This document shows positions 48,702 to 60,166 of a DNA stretch of 64,000 nucleotides, in pieces. The notes under the pieces are model-generated. The model was given only the letters and a program-made list of their open reading frames with translations, was not told the origin of the DNA and ran no database searches. Source of the DNA: Amaranthus tricolor (lineage: Eukaryota > Streptophyta > Magnoliopsida > Caryophyllales > Amaranthaceae); the NCBI RefSeq assembly GCF_026212465.1, contig NC_080050.1:32766570-32830569 (forward strand). The letters run 5' to 3'. Each line of letters opens with the position of its first letter. Positions within the stretch are counted from its first letter, which is position 1. A program made the translations under genes and the position numbers.

Positions 48702-48893
48702 TCTCCAATTTCAGGTATGGTTTTGAAATCTCCGAATATTAGGGTTTCTTGATTGAAAAATTTTAATTCAATTGAATGTTCTTTTTGATTATTTATCTCC
48801 AATTTCAGGTATGATTTTGAAAATCCCAAATATTAGGATTTTTTTTTTTTCAAAAATGCACTTCAATTGAATATTCTTTTTGATTATTTATAT
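48702..48893. repeat. Tandem duplication, 94-bp period
   Basis: TCTCCAATTTCAGGTATGGT at 48702 recurs at 48796 (TCTCCAATTTCAGGTATGAT), and the following 70 bases match with small changes. Each unit carries CAG|GTATG, a good splice donor. The first may close an untranslated exon of the TFIIIC gene that begins coding at 50277. Confidence 0.8.
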
Positions 48894-49912
48894 ATAATTT
48901 TATTTTCTTTTGATTTTTTTGGAGCGTAGGATGTAGATTGAATACAAAAATTTTAGTAGTAATTTTTTGGTTTATCTTCTTTGATATTTTTTGTTAATTG
49001 ATCAATTCCTTAATTCCTTAATTCAAGTGAATGTTTTGGTAAAGAAAAAAAAGATTTCACTTAAGGGCATAAAGTTGTGTAATTTTCATTTTTCGGTTCA
49101 AAAAAATGAAACCTAAAAGATTATAAAAAGAAGAGAAATTTTTTTAGTAATTTCAAGTTATAAATTTGATAGCAGCATAAGATATTCTAATTCTTGAAGA
49201 TAAGTGACCATTATTATGATGACGCTTATACAGTTATGTAACATATAAGTTTTTCATGAGAATCCTGTTTTTCATGATCTTTTTTCTCAAAATAATGCTA
49301 AGAAAAAAGTTAATCTTAATCCCCACCTTACATCCCAGCAAAGAATAATTTCTATAGGACTGTCCGCGTAGGAAGATATGCAAAAATATATTCTCCATCC
49401 GTCCCAAATTAGTAGCTAAGTAGGGTTTTGTGCTATTTTTCGGATGTTAAAAATGTGAAAAGTTAGGTTTTTTGATTTGAAAACTTCAATTCAATTTCTC
49501 CAATTATTATTTTGATAGATAGAGACATAGAGTTCATTGAATTGTCATTGACATGATACTTAAACATTAGTAAACACTTCAATTTAATTTCTCCAATTTA
49601 ATGGAATCCTTAGTTCCTTACTACCTTGTGAGCTAGTTGTGCATCATCTGTTCATGTTCAAACAGTTAAAAGAGATGCTCCTTTCAATTTTAGGAGTAGA
49701 TCCAGGGGTGTTTGGTATGAGAAATGAAGATGTAATGGAAAGGGAATGTATAAAGAGAGATAAGTGCAATGTCAAGTGTTATTATTATTAATTGACTAGA
49801 ATAGAGAGTTGTAAGGGAATGAGAAGAAAGAGAAAGAACCAAAGCCAGAGGATTGGTTTTTTGTGAGATATTACTGGTAACAATTTGGAATTATCCATTA
49901 CTCTTATGATAT

Positions 49913-50025
49913 GAATTGGGTTAATCCAATCTCATAATAAACACTAAGTAATGAAAAGCGTTAAGTGAATTGGGTTAATCCAATATCATAACAAACACTA
50001 AGTAATGAAAAGAGTTGAGTGAATT
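49913..50025. repeat. Tandem duplication, 54-bp period
   Basis: Two copies of a unit beginning GAATTGGGTTAATCCAAT and ending AAAAGAGTTGAGT, at 49913 and 49967. Confidence 0.85.
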
Positions 50026-50276
50026 CCTTTTTTGAACCCAAAATTTTCAAACCAAACACCTCCTTAGAATTAAACCAACTAAATTCAAGTCTTCCTCAGT
50101 TACATGACTTACCTAAGAGTCATTTTATGGTTTAGTTAGCTTTAGAGGATGTTAAGGATTTATACTGCAAAAGTCACTTCTTTCTATTATGTCAAGCCTC
50201 ATTCTTTATGCCTTTGCATTTTACTGTTTCATCATACCTTAGTTGGGTTTCCGTTTATGTCTGCAGCCTACAGGTT

Positions 50277-53133
50277 ATGGAGATAGATAAAACAATTATT
50301 GATCAGAATATGGAAGAAGAATATGTATTGATTGATCTTGATGCTGTTTGTGGCCAAGTTGACATACCTCCTGGTGAACCGTATGTTTTATCGGTATGCC
50401 CAAGAGCTTTACTGGACAATTGAATCATGTTTTGCAAAATTATAGCCGTTCTAAATGACAATTGTAATCTAAAAACCCCTTCCCAAGGAAGATAGTACAC
50501 AAGATTGTAATCTGAAAACCCCTTCTCAAGAAAGATAGTATACAAGATTAAGGCGATGGCATTATTGTTGTTGTCGTTGTTAATTTTGAAGAATGCCTAG
50601 CCACGATTGCCTTTTATACCATCTATCCTACCCCTTGTACTTTTGTAGCACACAAGATTGTAATCATCTTATGCTTTATAGTTAACAACACAACAATGCC
50701 AAAGTCGTAATTCCAAAAAATTGGGGTCGGCTATATGAACCAATAGATTATTTACAGTGGTCGTCACATGAATTCTTCTTCTCCATTCATATCGATTTTC
50801 TACCATCACAACCTGTAAAGTCTAAATACTTCATATCTCTTCCTTTCTTACCTTCTAGATCATCGTCGGTTTTCCTCTCCCTCTTTTTAAGTTTTTGTGT
50901 TCCAACTTTCTATCTTCCTAATCGGTTTGCTAATACCACGTGCGCAAATGATCTTAATGATTCTTTTCATCTTTTTCTCAATAATAAATCATCTTATCAG
51001 TTTGCGTGTTCTAGAAAATATGGTTTTGTCAATTATGTGCTAATATATTACTTGGATACTCCTCAACGATTTTGTTCATAGTAAACTATCTATTGCTTAC
51101 ATATGGAATATATCTAGGTTGTTTTCACTGGTTAATTGTTTTATCAGTTAAATATCTTCATTTTACGTCTTTCGGGACTCTTGCATAACAGTAGGACCTC
51201 TTTAAATTAATGGGTCCTTTATTCCTATTTCATTACATATAATACCCTTTCTGTGCCCCACATTTTTTGATGATGAGCATCTGAAGTTAACATTGTATAT
51301 TATTAATTGTGTTTCAAACTGTGAAATAGGACTATTAATAATAACTAGAGACATCTAATGGACGGTGTATCTCTATTGTGTTTGGCCTAATTCATATAAG
51401 TCATGTCCATTTGTAACTTGTAAGTTGTTCTTTGAGTTTTTTCATCATGTTAATGCCCTTCATAGTAAAAGAACACCTTTCTGTTGGTGTGGTGAGTCCA
51501 AGGCATTAGGCAACTTTTTAAGGTTTTCATTTTGTGCAATTTTTTCATGCAGGGTCTGGATTCACCGAATCCAGTATTGACCATAGGGAACAAGTTGAAG
51601 CTGGTGAGTTCTTGTTCCTTGTGTTTGCTTGCCATGCTCGTTATATCCTCTGCCTTGTCACTTCTCCCTTTTTTAGGGAAAGTTAGAAGGATATTAATAT
51701 TTCATTAATTTATACAGTCTAACCTCCTAGTTTTTAACAGGGAATGGGGCATGGGCAAACCTTCTATAAAGGACATACCCTCTGCAAGTCAACCTTATTA
51801 GCTATCGAGCCTTTACAATGACTCATGAAACTATTTACTTTTACATCAACCACAATTATTAGAGGGTAAACCAGGCTTCATTGTAATGACTGATATATCC
51901 TCTCGTAATTGGTGCTATTCAACGCTTTGCATTGTGTTAGCAGAGCAGCAAAAATCATATGCTTTTAAAAACCTTTGAATCCTTTTTTAGTGCAAAGCTG
52001 AGGTCGTTTCCAGTGAAATCATGAAGTATTGCCTCCTGTAAGCATTGTGAATTATAGGTGCATCATGTATGTATTGAATATTTATTGATGACTTTCTACC
52101 TCTGCACACAGATAAGGGCTTTAGCCAAAGATCAATCAAGCATAGTAGCATAAGCATACTCTATTGCTTCAAATATGATATTTTATGCTTGATTGTAATA
52201 TCTGTTAGTTTTGTTTAGAGCCAAAAGTTACAGACATCTTTATTAGTATGTTTCAATGCAAAGTGCTTTACTTTCATGGTATTGTGCCTCTACTGCTTCA
52301 GATATGATCTTTCATTTTGTAACATTGTCCTACCATATGCAGATAGGAGAATACATCGAGACAGTGGGGACATGTTTAGTTTTCTCAGAGAATGGTGAGC
52401 AATATTTTCAAATTCTTAGTATCCAAGGTTGAAGTTACAAGTATTAGAAATGATGGCCTAAGAAAGAGGAGATTTATTGGTGTTAGCTATCTAGTGTTCA
52501 GGAACACCTAATTATTAACTGATGTCAATCGTGCTCTCTTTGGCTGATGCTGTGACTAAAGAAAGCAGATATCTATATATATTTGAATAAATAAAAGTTC
52601 TGTATTTAATTGAGCAGAGATGGCGGGTTGGGGCTTGTAGGGAAGGGTGGAGTTAGGGAGGAGTTCGAGGTGGCAAGTTAAGTAGTAAGAACGGAGTGTC
52701 TTGAATTGAAAATTGAAAAATGATATTTGTAGATAGACGTAGTTTATAGGCGGATCCCATATTTTGGGAGCAAGTCGTACGGTTTTGGTGTTGTTTTAGA
52801 TGACTACAATTTGATTCATGAGACAACTGGTATCATGCTTGACTCAGCTGTATTAAAACCTGTTCTTTACAAGTTAATGCCGCTTCTTTAATATTTGCAG
52901 AAAAGTCACCTTCAACTCACGAAGAAACAGGATCTACACAAGCCAACCTTTCCGAGAATGATCATATAGCGGACCAGAATGAAGACAAATCCAAGCAAAT
53001 TAAGCCTTTAACATCCCTCCATAAGATACTAAAATTCAAATTGCTAATAGAAGCTGATGGGCAAGAACAAGATTTAACAGAGGACCTATTTGATCCTCCT
53101 TTTGTAGCAGAAGATACAACTAATGTGAATTAG
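50277..53133 (+). CDS. GTF3C6: TFIIIC subunit 6 (general transcription factor 3C polypeptide 6)
   Basis: Four coding exons, 50277-50393, 51553-51603, 52343-52394 and 52901-53133, give 150 aa. The conserved beta-barrel domain (TFIIIC_sub6) covers about residues 12-72: EEEYVLIDLDAVCGQVDIPP, LSGLDSPNPVLTIGNKLKL and IGEYIETVGTCLVFSE. The C-terminal half is hydrophilic with a conserved-looking HKILKFKLL segment. TFIIIC binds the internal A and B boxes of tRNA genes and recruits RNA polymerase III; subunit 6 belongs to its tau-A part. The ATG at 50277 comes six bases after a likely splice acceptor (CTACAG), so at least one untranslated exon lies upstream, perhaps ending near 48716. Introns are AT-rich and free of clear transposons. 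Confidence 0.85.
50461..50549. repeat. Tandem duplication, 43-bp period
   Basis: ATTGTAATCTAAAAACCCCT at 50461 recurs at 50504 as ATTGTAATCTGAAAACCCCT, within intron 1 of GTF3C6. Confidence 0.85.
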
Positions 53134-53483
53134 GGAAGTCTTCATCTTCTGACTCGTAGTTCTCAGTGTTATTTCACTTTCAGTCTTTTTGTTAAGGAAT
53201 AGGTAAGGATGATTTCATTTCAATGACAAAAATATTATACTTAACAATAATCATCCTTTATAAGATTTAAAATATCCATACAAATAATAATCACATACTT
53301 AAAATTTTTAATTTTTTAAAATTTTTAAGAGTAGAGTAAAGTGGAGCGTAAGAGGAATTGTCCCAGTCATGAACCCAATTATCTGCATGCAAATCATAAT
53401 CCATGAGTAAGGTTTGGTTTGGTATTAGATGAGGAATGGATTAATGAATTTGAGGACATACCACTGCAACAGTTGAAGGTACT
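53134..53483. other. 3' flank of GTF3C6
   Basis: Non-coding 3' region, AT-rich; nothing else recognised. Confidence 0.5.
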
Positions 53484-53536
53484 AGCAAATAGCAAATAGC
53501 AAATAGCAAATAGCAAATAGCAAATAGCAAATAGCA
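53484..53536. repeat. Heptamer minisatellite (AGCAAAT)7
   Basis: Seven perfect AGCAAAT units followed by a partial one. Confidence 0.95.
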
Positions 53537-53720
53537 ATGCCTTTAGATTCATCTTTTCTGAAGCTGTAATAAACCATTGCTTCCCGCTCCCCAGGCCCAA
53601 GGTAATGCTATGGGTATCTATCCATAAATATATACTCTTATTATTAAGCACATGGATCACTTACTAGATATTATTAGTGCTGCTCCCTCTGTCACTTTGA
53701 GAAAATACTACAATGTGAGT

Positions 53721-53721
<1 letters not shown>

Positions 53722-53762
<41 letters not shown>
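53722..53762. repeat. Poly-T run of about 41
   Basis: Uninterrupted T run. It could be the reversed poly-A tail of a retroelement, but no body is recognisable beside it, and the length may be unreliable in the assembly. Confidence 0.7.
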
Positions 53763-53763
<1 letters not shown>

Positions 53764-53843
53764 AGTATTATGGCCGATACAAACTCAAAGGAACAGTCAC
53801 TATCACCGAATTAAATATATATAGTTCATATATTATGAAGTAC

Positions 53844-55432
53844 CTGATTTTGAGAACTAATACTCTTTAGGGAAGAATATGGTGAAGCTAGTAGAGGTAC
53901 TGTTGTTTCTGCATCCAACTGATAATCATTAATAACTTCTTTTTCCATAAACTTCATACAAGATTTCCGGACGATGTTACATATGACCAGCAAAACAGGT
54001 TTCCTAACTGAAAGAATCACCAAGTTTAATTGTTAATTCCTGACAAATTAAACCCAAAATTACCCACAATTAATTAATTAATCATCTCTTATTACCGATG
54101 ATCTTAAAAGTTGCAATTATGCAAGTGTAGGTGTTGTTTAAGAAATAAGAATCATACCGCCATGGAAAGGGAAGCATAAGCCATTCCATTTGAATGGCAA
54201 ACATTAGCATCGCCAAATGGAGTTCCCTTCTCTTTACATAATGCAGGGATCATTATTATTGGCAGGTTCCCCAAGTTCCCTGCATATGCATGTCATAATT
54301 AATATAACCTTAAAAGTGATTTGATGCTAATTAAAATAACCAAACTCGACTACATCCAACTTCTAAATGAATTTAAAATAATGTAAAAATCAATGTAGAC
54401 GCAAGACCAGATTATGAACCGACCCGAAACACATGATCTAAAATTTACCCGATGACCCAAATAAACAACTCTAATTAATACGAGGAAGTATCTATAATCT
54501 ATAAAAACTACTAATGAAGAACCGGGACTGACACGTGTCGGACATTCAGCGAAAGTTTTTCCGCTCATTTTTATATTGACGTGGCAGGTGAATTTGTAGT
54601 GAAAATCATTTCCTAATATAGTACAATTTAATGTGCATAAGAAGATTTGGTAAGCAGTATTATTTTCGAAGTATTTACGTTGGCAAAAGAGAATAACTTC
54701 TTGATATAGCAAAATGAAACATGACGTAATTTGTAAACCAGTATTATGTTCCAATATTATTTTCAAAATAAAAGAGAATGATATCTTGATATAGCAAAAT
54801 AATTTTTCAAGATTATTTACCAACTATAAAATAATTATATCTTGATAATTATACTACATGCAAATTCATGTCATTGCTACTTATCTACTTCATATTCCTA
54901 TTTGCTTAAAAAATTAGTTTAATTTAATAGATGGGTAGTTTCACCTATAAATAAATTTTGTAAAAATAATTATATGAACGATAATATGTTTTCAAGATCT
55001 TTAAAATGAGATCAAATTTGTAATATTTTTTACTCTTTTTAATAACAATTTAAAAAATTAAGCTTTATTATAAAAAATAAATTTATATTAATTTATGTAA
55101 AACTCTAAAGTATGTATTCATAAAAATATAGTTACGAAAAAAAATAAACATAAGATTTCACTTAATTATGTTTTAGTTAATAGAGGTCGAAGAGTAAACT
55201 GTTATCCGTTAAACAACCAATCGACAAAGATAAAATGACATAGTTTAGGAACTGAGATAAAGTGACATAGTTTAGGAATTTGCATCTCACTTTATAATTT
55301 CACTAACATGCAATTGCAAACTACTTGCTTACATTCTATTTGTTTAAAAAAAAGTAGTTTTATTTAATAAATAGATTATATCAAATAAAAATTATACAAA
55401 TAGTCTTTTTTAAAAAAATATTTAAAATGAGA

Positions 55433-55471
<39 letters not shown>

Positions 55472-56265
55472 CCAGTCTCCGTGCATAGCATTGGGTATCT
55501 AACTAGTTAAACAAGAAGATTAATGATCAATATATTCTTGAAATAATAATAAAGAAATCTGATATATAAACAAGATTGAAATTTTAATTATATGTTCAAA
55601 CAATTTAATGGAATGGATTGTTATTCTTATTTATCTTGAAAATGGCAGCTTTGGAATAAAACTAATTGGTCATTTTATTTTAGCAGATCAGAAGAAATTA
55701 TTGGTGAGCAAGCAGCAGTACATTCATGATTGTTACTTTTTAAATGTTATCACGTAGTCGTACTCTACAAGATCAGAAAATTGTGGATTTAAATAAATCT
55801 TTAACGCAAACAAAACAATTTAATTCATTACACAACAAATTACATAACTACTGTTGACAAGGAATGAAAGATATTCTACAATACATGTTGCACTTCCATA
55901 ATTGTTTCATCACCACATCTTATTTTTCATCGATTAATCACTATCTATTATATAATTTTAGTGTTTTTAGTGGATTGTATGTGAATATTTTAATGACAAC
56001 TATATTTTTATATGTGATATTATAAATAGTGAATATTTTAAGTTGCTACCAACTATCGTAGAATTGAACACAAAGTACACAAGCTATATGATAACCAACA
56101 CCGAAAAGATAACACAAGCTCAAATCAGTAAAAGTACATACAAATACAATGATGACCTTGTTTAGCTGCTTTCGAGCATTGGTATTTGGTACCCAAGACA
56201 TGAACATGATCAACAGCTAGAAGTAGGCCTAATGCAGTAACTAATAGGACCTTAAGAACAGGCAT
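53844..56265 (-). pseudogene. PILS auxin-transport-facilitator pseudogene
   Basis: Three minus-strand pieces match PIN-LIKES proteins in order. Piece 1, 56265 downward, reads MPVLKVLLVTALGLLLAVDH, the N-terminal membrane segment, preceded in frame by VAS and then a stop codon. Piece 2, 54158-54279, reads NLGNLPIIMIPALCKEKGTP then FGDANVCHSNGMAYASLSMA, the conserved mid-region, with GT-AG borders. Piece 3, 53844-54007, reads LGNLFCWSYV, then must change frame to continue NIVRKSCMKFMEKEV and TTVPLL. PILS proteins sit in the ER membrane and influence intracellular auxin. The in-frame stop, the frameshift, the missing exon or exons between pieces 1 and 2, and the absent C-terminal membrane half show a dead copy. 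A Helitron occupies the gap between pieces 1 and 2. Confidence 0.8.
54491..55506 (+). mobile_element. Non-autonomous Helitron
   Basis: Begins TCTATAATCTATAAAAACTA, with GACACGTGTCGG shortly after, as in many plant Helitrons. It ends with a weak hairpin (CCGTGCATAGCATTGGGTA) followed by TCTAACTAG. The base before is A and the base after is T, the classic A|T insertion site without target duplication. The 1,016-bp interior is AT-rich, with a TA dinucleotide run at about 55437-55467 and no Rep/helicase frame. Confidence 0.75.
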
Positions 56266-57499
56266 GGACGCCACCTAAAGAGTTTTCTTAGAGAAAGATG
56301 ATGCAAGCTTAGTATCCAAATACGTAGCTTGTAGGTGTATGTACTACTAGTAGTAGTAGTGTTGTAACTATATACTAATACTAGTAGGCAGTAGCAGGTA
56401 GCTCATTCTTTTGAGTACTTACGGAGCATATTAATTCATTGCACGTGATTGCGTGCGTGGTTGAAATTTATTGCTTTTGTTTTGCCTGCTAGCGTTGCTT
56501 TCATTTTCAAGCACCACCATTAATTTTTTTTCCCATTAACATTGGAATTTGGAATGAATCAAAGTGGAGCCTTTTCTCTTCATATTTTTAAAATTACCTA
56601 TTTTGTACCGACTTACCTCATCTAAAAACTTACGACTTTATGTTAAACCGGTTAAATACTTCTTATTTTGGTAGAAATAAGAGTTTTTGGTATTTATACA
56701 GGAAAGACTAGATATGAGATTTAATCCTATAAGAGCATTGTAACATAGTTTATTCACTCATTTGGTTTTTTAATTCACGATTCACTCAAAATGACTCAAA
56801 AATAGGCTAGAATCGAGCACAATTTACTTTTATGATTTGCGATCCGCAAGGAAAATAACAAATCATGCTACACTACGTAAGAGCCAAGAGTGTGCCCAAA
56901 AGCTCGAGAGAGCAAAGGCCAAGTGTCTTCCTGACGACTAAATACAAAACGATTCAATAGCTAATTTGCAAATATAGGTGCTTGCCCCATCAAATAATTT
57001 TGAGACTGGTCCAAGCAACTGATGCGCCATATTGTGTAAGATTCTCCAAAAATAATGCTCACTCGAGCAACTTAAATTGCTCACCCGAGTATATATAATA
57101 GTCCATTTCATTCACGTGAAGTAACATAAAACGATTTATCTCTCTTAGAGTCCATTATTTGCTCTTAACGTAGTTATGCAAAGATAATATTGAAAATTAT
57201 TTTGTAATTTTCTCAAAAATATTAATTTGTGTACAATTATATTTGGGTGTAACTAAAAAAAATGGAATTAGTAGTTTTTATACTTATAGGTATTTTTCAT
57301 TTTAATAATTAATAACTCAATCCCAATTTTAGTAATAGACTAAGCTATTCGTCGTAAGATCCCAGATTAGGTTTAGTTCATATGATCCGAAAACATACGC
57401 CCTATTTCAAATAGAGCTTTTTTGGGAATTGAATCTCAAGTCATCACTTTCGCGTTTAGACTAGTTGAGGTCTCCGACTTCAATTGCCGGTTTGCCAAA
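56266..57499. other. Intergenic; promoter side of the 57500 gene
   Basis: No gene or transposon end recognised. CTAGTAGTAGTAG repeats occur at 56345. The in-frame ATG at 57422 is regarded as upstream of the real start. Confidence 0.4.
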
Positions 57500-58222
57500 A
57501 TGCATTCCAATTTCTTCTCTTCTCTGAAAAGGGTTGAGAAAAGATTAAAACTTGATCACAAATCCCCGATTTCTCACTGTATCTCGGCATTTCCTCCACA
57601 GTCACAGCCACAGCCACTAGAAAATACCAGTAATTCAATGGAATCTCTCTCTTCTCCGATAAACCTATATAATGCTTCTGATTCCCATCACCAAAATAAA
57701 AGCTCTAATCTTGAAGATAGTGAAATCCCACTTGAATTCCTCTCTAATTCCTTGGATTTTCCTTCAACCCATGAAGAATCATCCCCAGAAAAACCCCTTT
57801 TAAACCCTCCTAAAACCCTTAAACAAGAAGAAGAAGAAGAAGAAGAAGAAGAAGACGAAGAAGAAGACGAAGAAGAAGACGTTGATGAAATTGAGTCTTT
57901 AATTGAACTTTTGAATTTGTCAAATGCTGATGAAAATGAGTCAAATTTAGATTTGGATACTTGTTGTTCATGTCATTGTGATGATGGGTTTTATGGGAAG
58001 ATTGTTGGGGTGAAGGGTCCAAAATGTAGGAAGGAGATGGAGAGGTTAAATGGGTGGATCAATTACTTTAGAAAAGAAAAGATGGAGCCTTTAAGATTGG
58101 CTCATTTGCTGATCGGAAAAGCTGCTTTTGTTCATAGTATGAGTAATAGTAATGGTTGCGTTGAGCTTCAGTTTCCATCTACTATTGAGGAGTTCTTGCG
58201 CCATGATCCACCAGTTGTTTAA
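57500..58222 (+). CDS. Conserved-looking plant protein of unknown function, acidic
   Basis: A single exon encodes 240 aa from MHSNFFSSLKRVEKRLKLD. An in-frame ATG at 57422 would add 26 residues (MGIESQVITF...), but the 57500 start sits at the basic, more typical N-terminus. The middle holds a run of Glu/Asp from about residue 110 (nine Glu, then Asp-Glu blocks), encoded by a GAA-rich tract that could vary in length. The C-terminal 75 residues look structured: CCSCHCDDGFYGKIVGVKGP, then MERLNGWINYF, EPLRLAHLLIGKAAF and a final FPSTIEEFLRHDPP. Two or three Cys/His residues in CCSCHC could bind a metal, but that is a guess. I recall similar C-termini in uncharacterised plant proteins and cannot name the family. 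No signal peptide or membrane segment is visible. Confidence 0.75.
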   Translation: MHSNFFSSLKRVEKRLKLDHKSPISHCISAFPPQSQPQPLENTSNSMESLSSPINLYNASDSHHQNKSSNLEDSEIPLEFLSNSLDFPSTHEESSPEKPLLNPPKTLKQEEEEEEEEEDEEEDEEEDVDEIESLIELLNLSNADENESNLDLDTCCSCHCDDGFYGKIVGVKGPKCRKEMERLNGWINYFRKEKMEPLRLAHLLIGKAAFVHSMSNSNGCVELQFPSTIEEFLRHDPPVV

Positions 58223-59165
58223 GGAAGATTATTGCTATTAAGCTTGTTTTAAGGTAGTCGATTATTGTTGTTTAAGTTGCTTCTTGGTCACACTACCACA
58301 TCCTTCAACTAGAATACATGGGCATTTATGTAACATCTATGTTATTTCGGACATTTTAAGTTCATCACAAGTACGATATTTATAATCGTGTTGAGTATAA
58401 GTTTTGAGCTAAGTAATATAGAGTAAGATCCATATTCAGCATGCAAAACAATCGTAAACAAGATGTTCAACACATTCATATACAAACTCATTTAGCCCAA
58501 TTGACACTTATGTTTTTGAATATTATAGAAGGACGATTAAACTTAAACATAAACCAAAGTTTTAGTCACACACAAGAATGCAACAAGTTTATGAGCCACA
58601 CAATTTGTTAGATGCATCTTTAACCATAAATAGGTTTAATAATTAGCCTTTATATTTTAAACATTTTTAACTATAAGAATGAGTTTTTTCATCATCAACA
58701 AATATGGTATTCTAATCAACTGGGACAACTATCTCAATCTAAGCAAGATATGTAAGATTGAATTCTCACATTTTTTGGATGACTTTATCTTGCCTACTTA
58801 TATGATCATCTCCTTCAAATCAATAAACAAAATGCATGAAAAAATGTCTATTGCATGAGATAAATTTAGGGTAATATCCGCGAACATTAGAGGGTGAGAG
58901 GTTATTTGGATGATGCTCTAATATTCTCTCTCTATATCAAAGTTAACAAGTTTATCAAACTCTGAATATATATTAAATGTCTCATCACAAAAAACTATAG
59001 AACAAATAGCGCCAAAACCAATAAAAAAAAATTATTTCGATCTATTTATTAATTTGATTTAAAAACATATAATCTCCATAAGTGCATATGCTTATCCAAG
59101 ATCAAACACCACAATGTAACTATCAGTAAAAACCTCATTGATCAAAGCATAGATATACCCAATCC
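58223..59165. other. Intergenic
   Basis: 3' flank of the unknown gene and AT-rich DNA; nothing recognisable. Confidence 0.45.
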
Positions 59166-59275
59166 TTAAAGTTCGCCACCCCTTTTCATTTTTTCGCCAC
59201 CCCCCTCTAAAATTACGTATTTGCCCCTGTAGTTAAAAAAATTACAAAAATGCCACTCTTTACGAATTTCTTATT

Positions 59276-59334
<59 letters not shown>

Positions 59335-59383
59335 CAATAATAAAATTAAATAATAATAATAAATAAAATTAATAATAATAATA

Positions 59384-59429
<46 letters not shown>

Positions 59430-59658
59430 CAATAATAATAATAATAATAATAAAAACAACAATAATAAAATTAAATAATAATTATTATTATTCAAAAAAA
59501 ATAAAAAAAAAAAGTTGAGTCGCACAAAATTGGGCGACTGAACCTAGGTCGAGTCGCCTAAAATTGGGCGACTCAATTTTTTTTTTTTTTTTTTTTTTCT
59601 TTTTGGAAAATAATAATAATAATATTAATACAAATAATAATAATTTATAGATTAATGT

Positions 59659-59732
59659 GGTCTATTAGCTCAGTTGGTTAGAGCGTTGTGCTATTAACGT
59701 GAAGGTCTCAGGTTTGAGACCTGCACAAGCCA
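59659..59732 (+). tRNA. tRNA-Ile-like gene, anticodon ATT, left arm (probable pseudogene)
   Basis: 74 nt, collinear with plant nuclear tRNA-Ile(AAU): A-box region TAGCTCAGTTGGTTAGAGC, anticodon stem TTGTG/CGTGA around loop CTATTAA, variable loop AGGTC and terminal discriminator A. The anticodon reads ATT, which would pair with an Asn codon, where tRNA-Ile has AAT. The acceptor stem (GGTCTAT with ACAAGCC) has two mismatches, and the B box is GGTTTGAGACC, lacking the usual C of TTCGA. A T6 run at 59745 could end Pol III transcription. Confidence 0.6.
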
Positions 59733-59794
59733 TTATTTAATAATTATTGATTTTTTATCATATTTATAATAAAAAATCAATAATTATTAAATAA

Positions 59795-59868
59795 TAGCTT
59801 GTGCAGGTTTCGAACTTGAGACCTTCACGTTAATAGCACAATGCTCTAACCAACTGAGCTAATAGACC
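59795..59868 (-). tRNA. tRNA-Ile-like gene, anticodon ATT, right arm (probable pseudogene)
   Basis: Inverted copy of 59659-59732 with a few differences. It keeps the TTCGA of the B box (AAGTTCGAAACC) and has the same CTATTAA loop with anticodon ATT. The 3' end reads AAGCTA instead of AAGCCA, which further weakens the acceptor stem. The shared altered anticodon shows that the change came before the two arms diverged. Confidence 0.6.
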
Positions 59869-60110
59869 ACATTAATCTATAAATTATTATTATTTGTATT
59901 AATATTATTATTATTATTATTATTATTTTCCAAAAAGAAAAAAAAAAAAAAAAAAAAAAAAAATTGAGTCGCCCAATTTTGGGCGACTCGACCTAGGTTC
60001 AATCGCCCAGATCTGGGCGACTCGACCTAGGTTCAGTCGCCCAATTTTGTGCGACTCAACTTTTTTTTTTTTTTTTGAATAATAATTATTATTATTTAAT
60101 TTTATTATTG

Positions 60111-60166
<56 letters not shown>

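Noticed and set aside
53652..53870. 72-aa plus-strand frame with polyphenylalanine
   Set aside because: Product of the poly-T run; no gene.
54350..54823. 157-aa minus-strand frame
   Set aside because: Overlaps the Helitron left end and AT-rich flank with no family resemblance.
56143..56265. Small secreted Cys-containing peptide of about 42 aa
   Set aside because: The hydrophobic N-terminus MPVLKVLLVTALG matches the PILS first membrane segment, and further PILS exons lie downstream on the same strand.
57422..57499. Upstream start for the acidic protein
   Set aside because: The added 26 residues have no typical composition, and the second Met starts a more plausible N-terminus; it remains possible.
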